NCBI RefSeq assembly: GCF_000337915.1
Contig: NZ_AOJE01000010.1
Span: 34,740-93,212, forward strand
From: Halorubrum saccharovorum DSM 1137
GTDB taxonomy: Archaea; Halobacteriota; Halobacteria; Halobacteriales; Haloferacaceae
Length of the DNA stretch: 58,473 nucleotides
Direction: 5' to 3'
The notes beneath the pieces are model-generated. The model was not told where the DNA came from. It was given only the letters and a program-made list of their open reading frames with translations, and ran no database searches. Shown piece after piece: positions 25,499 to 34,163 of the stretch (position 1 is the stretch's first letter; every line of letters begins with the position of its first letter). Position numbers and translations under genes: made by a program.

Positions 25499-25558
25499 AT
25501 TTGAATCGTGGTTACGGCCACCCGAAGGCCGAAGGATACCAAGCTACCCCACCGGCCC
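25486..25558 (-). tRNA. tRNA-Pro (anticodon CGG)
   Basis: 73 nt without encoded CCA. Acceptor GGGCCGG pairs with CCGGCCC, the discriminator is A, the D arm is GGGTAGCTTGGTATCC, the anticodon stem is CGGCC/GGCCG with the 7-nt loop TTCGGGT, and the T arm is CACGA-TTCAAAT-TCGTG. No intron is seen. It serves as the integration target of the adjacent island. Confidence 0.93.
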
Positions 25559-25581
25559 GCATTCTCAGGAAGGCCGTTCGT

Positions 25582-25591
25582 TCTTTTAACC
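25582..25591 (-). promoter_or_regulatory. Promoter of tRNA-Pro
   Basis: On the minus strand GGTTAAAAGAA lies 24-33 nt before the first tRNA base, a good TATA box at the right distance. Confidence 0.55.
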
Positions 25592-25651
25592 TTTCCGAAA
25601 ACCGGGGCGATCGGACGCCGCTCGCGGCGCGACTCCCACCGAACGCTCGCC

Positions 25652-26122
25652 TCAGACCTCGAAGTACCGGTCGCGGTGGGCCCGGCAACCGGGGTTGAAC
25701 GCGGCGTCACAGCGGGGGCAGGCGTCGTCGTCGGGCCTCTCTCGACTGCCAGCGGCGCGTTGCGCCTCTCCGTCATCGGGCGGAGCCCGGTTGCCCGAGG
25801 GACTCTGTCCCTCGCTGTCGCCGTCGAGGTACTCGCGGGCGGTGAGCGTCGCGCCGCAGGCGCCGCACAGCACTGCCGCCTCGTCGAACCGGTCGCGTGG
25901 CCACGGTTCAGCCTCGTGGTCGGTCGCGGCGTCGTGACACGCGTCGCAGGGGTAGTACGTCTCACAGCAGCCGAACCGGAGCGCGACCACGTCGACGGCG
26001 CTGTCCCAGTGCGCGCAGCGGGTCTCGGGGTCCACGGCGACGCCCCGGAGCGGGACGGAGAACCGGTCGTCGGTCGCGGGCGCGGTCGTCGTGCGCCGGT
26101 CGTCAGTAGGAGGCGTATCCAT
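25652..26122 (-). CDS. CHY-type zinc finger protein
   Basis: 156 aa from ATG 26122. The core has [40 protein letters not shown] and [17 protein letters not shown], the Cys/His spacing of CHY zinc fingers, which bind several zinc ions in one compact domain. A further CxxC-like pair ([15 protein letters not shown]) ends the protein. The linker of about 35 residues before it is disordered. The start overlaps the end of trmY by 20 nt, so they share a transcript. Confidence 0.8.
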   Translation of the reverse strand: MDTPPTDDRRTTTAPATDDRFSVPLRGVAVDPETRCAHWDSAVDVVALRFGCCETYYPCDACHDAATDHEAEPWPRDRFDEAAVLCGACGATLTAREYLDGDSEGQSPSGNRAPPDDGEAQRAAGSRERPDDDACPRCDAAFNPGCRAHRDRYFEV

Positions 26123-26744
26123 CGGTGTCGATCCAGTTATGGACGACGGAAATCGTGTGGTCGGCGTGGAGGCGCTTCGGGCCGACCCGCACGCGGCGGT
26201 CGGCGCGGTCCGCGAGCAGGTCGCGCTCGGCGGGGGGAAAGTCGTTGTGGTCGGAGAGCACGAACACGGGGTCGGTCGGGGGCGCGGCGTCGACGAGGGG
26301 GTCGCCGTCCTCGTGGAGCTGGACGAGGGTCGGGCCGTCTGCGCCCGCGGACGTGCCGGAGCGGGGGGAACCACCGCCGTCGTCGAGCACCCGGTCGAGG
26401 GTCGCCTCCAGCCCCATCCGGCGGAGCTCGACGCCGGGCGAGACGTCGGCGGGCATGTGCCCGATCGCGTCGTCTCGCGCGTCGATCGCGTCCCGGATCC
26501 GCGCGGCGACGTTGCGCTCGTCGGGGTGGAGGTGTCGGAGGCTGTCGGCGTCGAAGGTGACCGTGAACTCGTCGGCGGCGACGAGGTGGACCCGAACCGC
26601 CTCGCGGATCCCGTGCGAGAGGAAGACGCCGGCGGCGACGCATCTACAGAGGAGGTCGAGCCGGCCCGCGCCGGGGAGGTCCGACAGCGAGATCGCGTCC
26701 GGGTCAGTGGGCACGTCGCGGCCGATGACGACGAACTGGCGCAT
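26103..26744 (-). CDS. trmY: tRNA (pseudouridine-54 N1) methyltransferase
   Basis: 213 aa. SPOUT-class methyltransferase that makes N1-methylpseudouridine at position 54 of archaeal tRNAs. [20 protein letters not shown] at the start, [20 protein letters not shown], and the C-terminal knot [19 protein letters not shown] with [20 protein letters not shown] are the TrmY signature. It is followed by the overlapping CHY gene and is divergent from a 47-aa zinc finger gene. Confidence 0.93.
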   Translation of the reverse strand: MRQFVVIGRDVPTDPDAISLSDLPGAGRLDLLCRCVAAGVFLSHGIREAVRVHLVAADEFTVTFDADSLRHLHPDERNVAARIRDAIDARDDAIGHMPADVSPGVELRRMGLEATLDRVLDDGGGSPRSGTSAGADGPTLVQLHEDGDPLVDAAPPTDPVFVLSDHNDFPPAERDLLADRADRRVRVGPKRLHADHTISVVHNWIDTDGYASY

Positions 26745-26766
26745 ACGCGGGGGTCGCCCCCGACAC

Positions 26767-26774
26767 TCATAAGC
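26767..26774. promoter_or_regulatory. Shared, near-palindromic TATA box (trmY / small zinc finger)
   Basis: CTCATAAG reads CTTATGAG on the other strand. It lies about 23 nt before the trmY ATG (minus strand) and about 21 nt before the ATG of the small zinc finger gene (plus strand), so one sequence can serve both leaderless genes. Confidence 0.4.
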
Positions 26775-26794
26775 GACCCGACCCGAGGGGGACC

Positions 26795-26938
26795 ATGAGC
26801 GTCACCGGGATCTGTCAGATCTGCGAGGCGGCGCCGGCGCGCCACGGCTGCCCGCACTGCGGTCGCGCGGTCTGTGAGGACCACTGGAGCGACGCCGCCG
26901 GGGCCTGCACGGCGTGCGCGCAGGGGCGGACGCAGTGA
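26795..26938 (+). CDS. Zinc finger micro-protein (47 aa)
   Basis: The ORF reads [20 protein letters not shown] and so on, with CxxC, C-P-x-C, C-x2-H and CxxC elements (eight Cys/His in 47 residues), resembling HIT-type or treble-clef zinc fingers. Small zinc finger proteins of this size are common and functional in haloarchaea. The stop is at 26936-26938. Its role is unknown. Confidence 0.7.
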   Translation: MSVTGICQICEAAPARHGCPHCGRAVCEDHWSDAAGACTACAQGRTQ

Positions 26939-26974
26939 GTGAGGTCGAGGGGCACCGCGCCGGCGACGCCTCGC

Positions 26975-27805
26975 CTATCGGTACCGATTCAGCCGCTTTT
27001 TGAGCCGCTTGGCGGCGTCGCCCGCGGCGCCGAAGTACGTCGCCTCGTCGCCCGGTCGGCTCGACTCCTCGCCCGCGAAGATGATCCCGCGCGAGGAGTT
27101 GACGAGCCCCACGTCGACGGCGGCATCGGGATGATCGGCGAGCCCGTGCTCGACCGCGGCCTCCGCGTCGCCCCCCTGCGCGCCGACGCCGGGGACGAGG
27201 AAGGGGATCTCGGGGACGATCTCGCGGACCTCGGCCAACTCCTCGGGCGCGGTTGCCCCCACGACTAAGCCGACGTTGCCGTTGCCGTTCCACACGTCCG
27301 CGAGCGCCGCGACGCGTTCGTAGAGGGGCTCGCCGGAGGCGAGTTCGAGGTCCTGGAGGTCGCTTCCGCCCGGGTTCGAGGTGCGACAGAGGACGAACAC
27401 GCCCTTCGCCTCGCGGTCGAGGAACGGCTGGAGAGAGTCGCGACCGAGGTACGGGTTCACCGTGATCGCGTCGGCGCGGTCGAGCGCCTCGGCGTAGCGG
27501 CGGGTCGTGTTGCCGATGTCGGCGCGCTTGGCGTCTAAGAGGACCGGTACGTCCTTTCCGTGGGCGTACGCGATCGTCTCCTCCAGCGCGCGCCAGCCGT
27601 CGGCGTCCTCGTAGAAGGCGGCGTTCGGCTTGTAGCAGGCGGCGTGCTCGTGAGTCGCGTCGATAATTCGGCGGTTGAACGCCCATCGCGGCAGGTCGGC
27701 GTCGGCGACGAACGCGGGGAGCCGGCTCGGGTCGGGATCGAGCCCGACGGAGACGACGCTGTCGGTCGACTCGATCCGGTCCGCGAGCGTCTCGAAGAAG
27801 TCCAT
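26975..27805 (-). CDS. pyrF: Orotidine 5'-phosphate decarboxylase
   Basis: 276 aa, the longer type of OMP decarboxylase. The N-terminus has VVSVGLDPDPSRLP, the catalytic motif LLDAKRADIGNTTRRY has the Asp-x-Lys-x4-Asp core, and LVPGVGAQGGDAEA near the C-terminus binds the phosphate. It makes UMP in pyrimidine synthesis. It is a single gene, downstream and convergent with the small zinc finger gene. Confidence 0.94.
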   Translation of the reverse strand: MDFFETLADRIESTDSVVSVGLDPDPSRLPAFVADADLPRWAFNRRIIDATHEHAACYKPNAAFYEDADGWRALEETIAYAHGKDVPVLLDAKRADIGNTTRRYAEALDRADAITVNPYLGRDSLQPFLDREAKGVFVLCRTSNPGGSDLQDLELASGEPLYERVAALADVWNGNGNVGLVVGATAPEELAEVREIVPEIPFLVPGVGAQGGDAEAAVEHGLADHPDAAVDVGLVNSSRGIIFAGEESSRPGDEATYFGAAGDAAKRLKKRLNRYR

Positions 27806-27860
27806 GGGCGGTGTGGGGTCGGGGGCGCGCTAAACGTTGCGTTCCGTTCGGGTCGGTCCG

Positions 27861-28631
27861 TCACTCGCGGCGGTCGTTCGCGCACCCATGCCCGGCGCAC
27901 ACCCCGATCGTCCCGAACAGGTACCGGTCCTCAGTCACCGCCTCCGCGTTGTCGGCGAGCGCCCGATGCGCCGCGGCGGTCCGGGCGTCGAGCTGATCGA
28001 GCGGGTCGCCACCTCCCGCGTCGAACAGCCGGCCGTTCAGTCGGGCGAACGCGGAGAGGGCGGCGTTGGCAGGGCGGGTCCCCCGCGGTGCGAACGCCGC
28101 CACGACGACGCTGTCGGCCACGCCGCACCAGTCGCTCACGACCGCGTACGGGTCCGGGAACAGCGACGTGACGAACGTCGCGAGGACGGCGTCGGCCGAG
28201 CGGACCGGCGGCACGGTGGCGTCGCCCCGAACGAACTCGACGTTCTCCCACCCTCGTCGCTCAACGAGCGCGCGGGCTCGGTCGAGCATCGCTCCGGTGA
28301 GGTCGACGCCGACGACGCGACCGGTCGGCCCCACTGCCTCGCGCAGCGCTGGGAAGTTGACGCCGGGGCCACACCCGAACTCGACGACGGTGTCGCCGGG
28401 GTCGAGGTCGAGCGCCCGGACGCCGCCCGCGCGGACGCCCCCGACCGAGGCGGTCGCTCGCGCGAACCAGTCGTAGACTCGTGCCCACGCGGCGTACCCG
28501 CGCTGGATCCGGTGGACCGCGGGTTCGTCGTCGTGTTCGGGGTCCGACTCACCCCCGGAGCGCGACCCACCTTCCGAGCGCGACCGCGACGCCGCCGAGC
28601 GCGACTGCGGACGCCGACGGTCTCGGGTCAC
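27861..28631 (-). CDS. Class I SAM-dependent methyltransferase
   Basis: 256 aa with GTG at 28631 overlapping the upstream TGA as GTGA. A low-complexity Arg/Ser stretch of ~45 residues leads into RGYAAWARVYDWFARATASV, motif I DTVVEFGCGPGVNFPAL, VVGVDLTGAMLDRARALVER and NVEFVRGDAT. This is the UbiE/phospholipid-type fold; the substrate is unknown. The C-terminal YLFGTIGVCAGHGC is Cys-containing. An internal start near 28520 would remove the low-complexity part. Confidence 0.8.
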   Translation of the reverse strand: MTRDRRRPQSRSAASRSRSEGGSRSGGESDPEHDDEPAVHRIQRGYAAWARVYDWFARATASVGGVRAGGVRALDLDPGDTVVEFGCGPGVNFPALREAVGPTGRVVGVDLTGAMLDRARALVERRGWENVEFVRGDATVPPVRSADAVLATFVTSLFPDPYAVVSDWCGVADSVVVAAFAPRGTRPANAALSAFARLNGRLFDAGGGDPLDQLDARTAAAHRALADNAEAVTEDRYLFGTIGVCAGHGCANDRRE

Positions 28632-29413
28632 GAGCGGGCGCGGACCGCCGCGGGAGGCGTCTTCGGCCACCACAGCTCCGGGCCGTCGCGCGCGACGGTG
28701 GAGTAACACCGCTCGCTCCCGTCGCAGTCCCGCGGTCGCTGGTAGTCGATCCCCCGCTCCCCGAGATACGTCACGTAGCCGTCGTCGACGCGGTCGAGCT
28801 TCTCGTGGCACACCCACTTGTCGCCGTAGATCCGCGCGCCCACGTCGCGGTACGGGCAGGTGAACGTCGTCCGCTCGGCGCCGGCCTCGCTCTCGGTCTC
28901 GTCGATGTCGACGCCGACCGACCGATACGCCAGCCGGAGCCGCCGGACGACGCGCTTCGGCGACGACGCGCCGAGGAAGAGCCCGTGCGCGAGGGCGTAG
29001 CCGAACCCGTGGAGCAGTCGCTCGACGCGGGTCAGGTCGTCCGGGTCGTCGTCGACGAGCGACCGGAGGGTCGCGTACCAGCCGGCGATCTCGGTCACCT
29101 CGTCGAGCAGCGCGTCGGCCTCCGCGAGCGCCCGCCGGCGGTCGGGGAGGGGCGCCGCGCCGTCCGCGAGCCGAAACGACGGCACCGACTCGACGTGCGC
29201 GAGCACCTCCTCGCGGAGGGCGTCGCCGTCGGCGAACGCCTCGGTAACCGCCACGAGCGCCGGATACCACTCGCGGATCAGCCTGCCGTACGTCCCGTCG
29301 AGGAGGTCGTCAACGCGGTCCGCCCCGTCGACGCGGTCCGCCCCGTCGACGACCCGCGCAGCGGGGAACGCGTCGACGACCCGCCGGAGTTCGGCGGGGT
29401 CCGGTCCTGCCAT
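28628..29413 (-). CDS. Uncharacterised Cys-containing haloarchaeal protein
   Basis: 261 aa. Mostly helical N-terminal part (HGFGYALAHGLFLGASSPKR), then a C-terminal domain with TFTCPYRDVGARIYGDKWVC and DCDGSERCYSTV, i.e. four Cys in two pairs that could bind a metal or form an active site. I do not recognise the family with confidence; an L-2-amino-thiazoline-4-carboxylate hydrolase-like fold is one possibility. Near the N-terminus an 18-bp unit is exactly duplicated (29313-29348). Overlap with the methyltransferase start suggests a shared pathway. Confidence 0.6.
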   Translation of the reverse strand: MAGPDPAELRRVVDAFPAARVVDGADRVDGADRVDDLLDGTYGRLIREWYPALVAVTEAFADGDALREEVLAHVESVPSFRLADGAAPLPDRRRALAEADALLDEVTEIAGWYATLRSLVDDDPDDLTRVERLLHGFGYALAHGLFLGASSPKRVVRRLRLAYRSVGVDIDETESEAGAERTTFTCPYRDVGARIYGDKWVCHEKLDRVDDGYVTYLGERGIDYQRPRDCDGSERCYSTVARDGPELWWPKTPPAAVRARS

Positions 29414-29503
29414 GATTTCACGTGGTGGGTAAGGCCCTTGAATCTGCAGGTCGCCGAGATGAGGGCGCTCTCGGCGTCCGCGACCCGTCGGTGTCGCGGC
29501 GGT

Positions 29504-30856
29504 TCACCGATCGAACGGGCTGTCGATGCCTTGGGCCAGCGGCATGTCGAAGTAGTCCAGCTCGTCGACCTCGCTGATCGAGCCGTCGGCGATCCGCTCG
29601 AAGGTCGCCATGAATCCCTCGACGGTGATCTTGACCGTCGTCCCGATCGCCTTGTGGCCGCGCTCGTCGCTCTGGTGAGACACCTCGTAGAGCATCCCGG
29701 CGGCGTCGGTCCGGGGACACAGCGCGTCGAGGTACGACCCCCACAGCGGCCCGTACCCGTACCGGGTGAGCGTGTTGAACTTGCCCTTGCCGAACTGCTG
29801 GGCGCGCTCGTTGACGAGCTGGTTGAGCTGCAGCGAGCGCCGCTGGGCGTCCTCCGAGAGGTACGGGTTTCCGCTTCCGACGTAACCGGCGTAGTCGACG
29901 CCCTCGAGGCCGGCGTATCTCGGGCCGAACGGCGCCATCACGCTCATGATCGACTGCCACTGCGGGCCGTTACCCTTGTCTGGGGACTCCGGAACCACGT
30001 TCGCGCCCTGGTGGTGGTGCGTGATCGCCCAGTCGGGGTCGGCGTCGAGGAACGACTCGGTCACTGCCTGGGTCTCGGGGTTGAGGTTGAGCCCGACGCC
30101 GAACAGCTCGTCGTACGGGTTCTCGCCGCTCGGGTCGCGCACGTCGAGCGAGATGTCTTCGACCGGGACGTTCAGGTATCCGAACTCCGGGAAATCGTCG
30201 AGAACGGACCACCAGTCCTCGTCCTCGTCGCCCGGCTCGAAGCCGGGGAGGATACTGAACCCGCGATTCAGGTCGTACCCCGGCACGTCGCCGGAGTAGT
30301 ACGACTGCGCGTTGAGGTACCGCGAGTCGCCCTCCTCCCACGCGTTGATGTTGTACCGGCGCTGTCGGAGCTCGCCGTCGGTGCCGAGCCCGTCGTCGCC
30401 GACGAAGTTGGCGCCGTCGGGGTTGACTCGCGGGACGATCGTGATCGTGAGGTTGTCGAGGATCTCCTCGACCTGCCGCGAGCCGCCCGTTGCCAGCCGG
30501 TTGAGGATCTTCACGACGGCCTCGGCGCCCGAGGGTTCGTCCCCGTGGATCTGGTTGATGAGGTGGAGGCTCTCGTCGCCGTCGCCGATCGTGACCTCCC
30601 AGATCGGGTCTCCGCGGCCGGCCGAGGCACCGATCTGGTCCAGTTCCATGCGGTCGCTCCGCCGGTCGATCTTCTGAAGTCGCTTGCCGAGCTCCTCGTT
30701 GTCGAGGTACGCGTTGTAGTTGATCGCGCGCTCGTTCGGCGCCCACGGGCCACCCGGTCGGTAGTCGCGACCGCCCGACTGTCCGCTCACCGTGGATCCG
30801 AGTCCCGCGAGGCTCACCGCGGCGATACCGGTCCGAAGGAACTGCCGTCTGTGCAT
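29504..30856 (-). CDS. Tat-exported M14-family zinc carboxypeptidase-like protein
   Basis: 450 aa from ATG 30856. The N-terminus MHRRQFLRTGIAAVSLAGL is a twin-arginine signal. NQIHGDEPSGAEAVVKILNR carries the His-x-x-Glu zinc ligands, VPRVNPDGANF and GYDLNRGFS are substrate-binding motifs, and the third His lies in ITHHHQGANVVPES. It should remove C-terminal residues from peptides or cleave related amides outside the cell. It is preceded by an AT-rich promoter region (30872-30905). Confidence 0.88.
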   Translation of the reverse strand: MHRRQFLRTGIAAVSLAGLGSTVSGQSGGRDYRPGGPWAPNERAINYNAYLDNEELGKRLQKIDRRSDRMELDQIGASAGRGDPIWEVTIGDGDESLHLINQIHGDEPSGAEAVVKILNRLATGGSRQVEEILDNLTITIVPRVNPDGANFVGDDGLGTDGELRQRRYNINAWEEGDSRYLNAQSYYSGDVPGYDLNRGFSILPGFEPGDEDEDWWSVLDDFPEFGYLNVPVEDISLDVRDPSGENPYDELFGVGLNLNPETQAVTESFLDADPDWAITHHHQGANVVPESPDKGNGPQWQSIMSVMAPFGPRYAGLEGVDYAGYVGSGNPYLSEDAQRRSLQLNQLVNERAQQFGKGKFNTLTRYGYGPLWGSYLDALCPRTDAAGMLYEVSHQSDERGHKAIGTTVKITVEGFMATFERIADGSISEVDELDYFDMPLAQGIDSPFDR

Positions 30857-31066
30857 GCTGATAACACCCAACAGAAATTGTTTAATTTATCGTATTAATA
30901 TCTTTCTGAGCTTATGCTTCTGAGGGGCTATTTATCCCCTATCGAACCCCGACACGCTCACCGTTCCGCCGCACGTCGCGGCGTGCCCAGCGTCTGAGGG
31001 AGAGCCCGGCGAACGCGCCGTTAGCGCGTCAGACGGTCTGGCTCCGACCCGAGAGCGCGAGGTCAG

Positions 31067-32086
31067 TCACTCCGTCGACTCCCCGGCTTCCCCGAGTCGA
31101 TCCGGTGGCGCGTCGCGCTCGGAGAGCATGTCGATCACTTCGAGCAGCAGCGACACGACGAGGGGACCGACGATGAGCCCGACCGCGCCGAGCGTGAGGA
31201 TCCCGCCGACGAACCCGACGAAGTACAGCCCCGGGGAGATCCTGCCGGCCCAGTCGGCGAGCTGCGTCCGGATCACCGCGTCGGGAACGAAGGAGACGAC
31301 GACGAGACCCAGCGCTAACACGGCGACCGCCCGCCCGGTCTCCCCGACGAGGAGGTCGCCCGCGGCCATCGACACGACGAGCACGCTCGGCCCGACGACG
31401 GGGATGAACTGGAGGACACCGGCGATGATGGCCAACAGGACCGGCGAATCGTACCCGAGGAGCGCGAACAGCGCCAACGCGAGCACGAACGTCCCCGCCG
31501 CCGTCGCCGCCTGCAGGACGTAGATCGAGTACAGCGTCTCCCGCGTCCGCTCGTGGAGTCGCGTCGGGATGTCGTGATACTCGGCCGGGACCACGCCGAA
31601 GACGGCCGTTCCGACCGCTCTCGGCCGGTAGAAGAGCCCGTACACGAGGAACGTGAAGACGACGAGTTCCAAGACGAGCCGCGGCGCCGCGGCCGCGATC
31701 GCGATCGCGACCTGCCGGAGCCACACCTCGGCGGCCGCCACGTACGGCACCGTCTCGATGACCAGCTCGAACCCGCCCACGCTGATCGGGACGATGTCGG
31801 GTATCTGCCCGAGAATCTCGATCAGCTCCGCCCGCCGCCGATACAGCACGTAGAGCAGCGGAACCACGAGGAGCACGGCGGCGACGAAGGCGACGGCGGT
31901 GGTGGTGACGCACGCGATCCGTCGGGACAGCCCCCGTTCGACGAGCCACTGACGAACGGGGTACAGGACGTACGCGACGGTGACCGCGAAGACGACGGTC
32001 CGGAGCACTTCCGCCAGCACGACCGCCGCGAGCGCGGCCAACGCCACGAACAGCGCGCCCAGCAGCCGCCCTCGGTTGAGGACCAT
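31067..32086 (-). CDS. AI-2E family transporter (PerM-like permease)
   Basis: 339 aa with about eight hydrophobic segments in the pattern of PF01594: two at the N-terminus, a long amphipathic region (RRRAELIEILGQIPDIVPIS), and a C-terminal bundle containing LQFIPVVGPSVLVVSMAAGD and ILTLGAVGLIVGPLVVSLLLE. Family members export small molecules or act as Na+/H+ antiporters. The substrate is unknown. Confidence 0.88.
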   Translation of the reverse strand: MVLNRGRLLGALFVALAALAAVVLAEVLRTVVFAVTVAYVLYPVRQWLVERGLSRRIACVTTTAVAFVAAVLLVVPLLYVLYRRRAELIEILGQIPDIVPISVGGFELVIETVPYVAAAEVWLRQVAIAIAAAAPRLVLELVVFTFLVYGLFYRPRAVGTAVFGVVPAEYHDIPTRLHERTRETLYSIYVLQAATAAGTFVLALALFALLGYDSPVLLAIIAGVLQFIPVVGPSVLVVSMAAGDLLVGETGRAVAVLALGLVVVSFVPDAVIRTQLADWAGRISPGLYFVGFVGGILTLGAVGLIVGPLVVSLLLEVIDMLSERDAPPDRLGEAGESTE

Positions 32087-32239
32087 AGGCCGGCCTCACA
32101 TCCCCCGGCAAAAGTCGTTGCGGTGGTGGTGTTCTGAGCGGTCGCGACGGCGGTGTCGACCGCCGCGTTCCGGGTCTCTCCTTCCGAGGCCGCCACTGGG
32201 GACCGTAGCACCTAACCTCGCGCCACTCCCACGTCCGGT

Positions 32240-33400
32240 ATGCGCATCGACCCGTTCGGCCTCGAACGCTGGTTCGCGGAGTACGAACACGAGGCCGACA
32301 TCATGTTGGCCGAAAGCGGCATCCGGTCGCTCGACGCGAGTCGGTTCGACCTCGACCCGGGGAAACTCGACTACGTCATCCCGACGAACGGGGACCCCGA
32401 CTTCCGGGCCGCAGTCGGCGACCGATACGGCCGGAGCGCCGACGAAGTGCTCTTCACCTGCGGGACGCAGGAGGCGAACTTCCTGACGTTCCTCTCGCTG
32501 CTCGGCGACGAGAGCGCCGTCGACGGGAGCGAGGACGACGCGGAGGGCCCGACCGCCGGAGTCGGCTCCGGAACCCACGCGGTGGTCGTCACGCCCACGT
32601 ATCAGGCCCTCCACGCGGTCCCCGACGCGTTCGGTGAGGTCACCCGCGTCGAGCTGGAGCCGCCGGAGTGGAAGCTGGACCCGGACGCGATCGCCGACGC
32701 CGCCCGCGACGACACCGCCGTGATCGTCGTGAACAACCCGAACAACCCCACCGGCCGATACCACGACGAGGCGGCGATGCGGGCGGTCTACGACGTGGCG
32801 GTCGATCGCGACGCGTACCTCCTCGCCGACGAGGTGTACCGCCTGCTGGCCGAGGAGCCGCAGCCGCCGGTCGCGAGCTTCGGGTCTCACGGCATTTCGA
32901 CGACGAGCCTCACGAAGGCGTACGGCCTCGCCGGGCTTCGGTTCGGCTGGATCGCCGGCCCCGAGGCGGTCGTCGAGCGCGCGTGGCGCTGGAAGGATTA
33001 CACCACCATCTCGCCGAGCCTGTTCGGGCAACACGTCGCGAAGCAGGCGCTCGGTCGACGCGAGCCGAACATCCTGGAAGAGAACCGCGAGCTGGCGGAG
33101 ACGAACCGCGCGCTCGTCGCCGACTGGCTCGACCGCCACGGCCTCGACTGGTACGACCCCGTCGGCGTCAACGGGTTCGTCACGGTTCCTGACGGATTCG
33201 ACGACGGCGAGGCGTTCTGTCGGGCCGTCGTCGAGGAGGAGAGCGTCGTGCTCGCGCCCGGCGGGCTGTTCGGCTTCCCGGACCGGTTCCGGATCGGGTT
33301 CGGGCTCCCGACCGAGGAGCTCGAAGAGGGGCTCGACCGCGTGAGCCGCGTCATCCAGGGCGAGAACGCGAGCGTCGCCGACGCGGAAGGGGGTGCCTGA
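32240..33400 (+). CDS. PLP-dependent aminotransferase, class I/II
   Basis: 386 aa. VVNNPNNPTGRYHDEA, YLLADEVYRLLAEE and the Schiff-base lysine in STTSLTKAYGLAGLRFGW define fold-type I aminotransferases. GTQEANFLTFLSLL is the phosphate-binding start. The closest functional groups are aspartate/aromatic aminotransferases or capreomycidine-synthase-like enzymes; the amino acid used cannot be told. It is followed after 1 nt by a small membrane protein gene. Confidence 0.9.
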   Translation: MRIDPFGLERWFAEYEHEADIMLAESGIRSLDASRFDLDPGKLDYVIPTNGDPDFRAAVGDRYGRSADEVLFTCGTQEANFLTFLSLLGDESAVDGSEDDAEGPTAGVGSGTHAVVVTPTYQALHAVPDAFGEVTRVELEPPEWKLDPDAIADAARDDTAVIVVNNPNNPTGRYHDEAAMRAVYDVAVDRDAYLLADEVYRLLAEEPQPPVASFGSHGISTTSLTKAYGLAGLRFGWIAGPEAVVERAWRWKDYTTISPSLFGQHVAKQALGRREPNILEENRELAETNRALVADWLDRHGLDWYDPVGVNGFVTVPDGFDDGEAFCRAVVEEESVVLAPGGLFGFPDRFRIGFGLPTEELEEGLDRVSRVIQGENASVADAEGGA

Positions 33401-33401
33401 G

Positions 33402-33674
33402 ATGGGGTTCTTCAGCGACATCAAGGAGGACGTGGTCGGCTTCGTCCGCGACCCGACCGACGAGCAGAAGGCGCTGTTCGCCGCGGCCGTCGTGATGATG
33501 ATCGCCGACCGCGCGCTCTGGTGGATCGACTTCCCGTTCGTGGTCCGGACGACCGCCGCGGTCGGCGTCGGCTTTATCGGTCTCTTCGTCGCCAGCTACC
33601 TCCTCACCGGGCAGTTCGTCCCGCCGGACGGGAACGCCGACGAGGACGAGTACGTCGACGAGATGGATCCCTGA
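33402..33674 (+). CDS. Small two-span membrane protein
   Basis: 90 aa. There is a cytoplasmic-like start MGFFSDIKEDVVGFVRDPTD, two hydrophobic segments (about 25-45 and 50-68) and an acidic tail. It is a haloarchaeal protein of unknown function, co-transcribed with the aminotransferase (1-nt gap). Confidence 0.75.
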   Translation: MGFFSDIKEDVVGFVRDPTDEQKALFAAAVVMMIADRALWWIDFPFVVRTTAAVGVGFIGLFVASYLLTGQFVPPDGNADEDEYVDEMDP

Positions 33675-33746
33675 TCGGCTCACGGCCGAAGCGGCTCCGG
33701 CCCGCCGATCCCGTCTCCCGATCCCCCGCGACGGCGTTCCAAACCG

Positions 33747-33752
33747 TTTATA
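33747..33752 (+). promoter_or_regulatory. TATA box of eif5a
   Basis: TTTATA ends 25 nt before the ATG at 33777. Confidence 0.6.
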
Positions 33753-33776
33753 CCCGCGCCTCCGGAAGTAGCGCTT

Positions 33777-34154
33777 ATGCCGCGAGAGCAGAAGCAGGTT
33801 CGCGAACTGCAGGAGGGAAGCTACGTCATGATGGACAGCTCGCCCTGCAAGATCAACCACTACAGCACAGCCAAACCCGGGAAACACGGGAGCGCGAAGG
33901 CGCGCGTCGAGGGCAAAGGCGTCTTCGACGACAAGAAGCGCTCGCTCTCGCAGCCGGTCGACGCGAAGGTCTGGGTCCCGATCATCCAGCGGAAGCAGGG
34001 CCAGGTCGTCTCCGTCTCCGGGAACGACGCGCAGGTCATGGATCTGGACACCTACGAGACGTTCACCATGCGCATCCCCGAGGGGGAGGACTTCAACTCC
34101 GACGACAACATCGAGTACCTGGAGTACGAGGGCCAGCGAAAGGTCGTCGGGTAA
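33777..34154 (+). CDS. eif5a: Translation factor IF-5A
   Basis: 125 aa. The first domain carries [20 protein letters not shown] with K36, the lysine modified to deoxyhypusine/hypusine from spermidine-derived or agmatine-derived aminobutyl groups. The second domain is an OB fold. It relieves ribosome stalling at proline-rich and other sites. It is 9 nt upstream of an agmatinase-family gene, which links it to polyamine metabolism. Confidence 0.96.
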   Translation: MPREQKQVRELQEGSYVMMDSSPCKINHYSTAKPGKHGSAKARVEGKGVFDDKKRSLSQPVDAKVWVPIIQRKQGQVVSVSGNDAQVMDLDTYETFTMRIPEGEDFNSDDNIEYLEYEGQRKVVG

Positions 34155-34163
34155 TCGAGGTCG

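Noticed and set aside
25508-26560. A 350-aa plus-strand ORF over the CHY and trmY genes
   Set aside because: It starts inside tRNA-Pro and is antisense to two clear genes; the product is Arg/Gly-rich, unlike haloarchaeal proteins.
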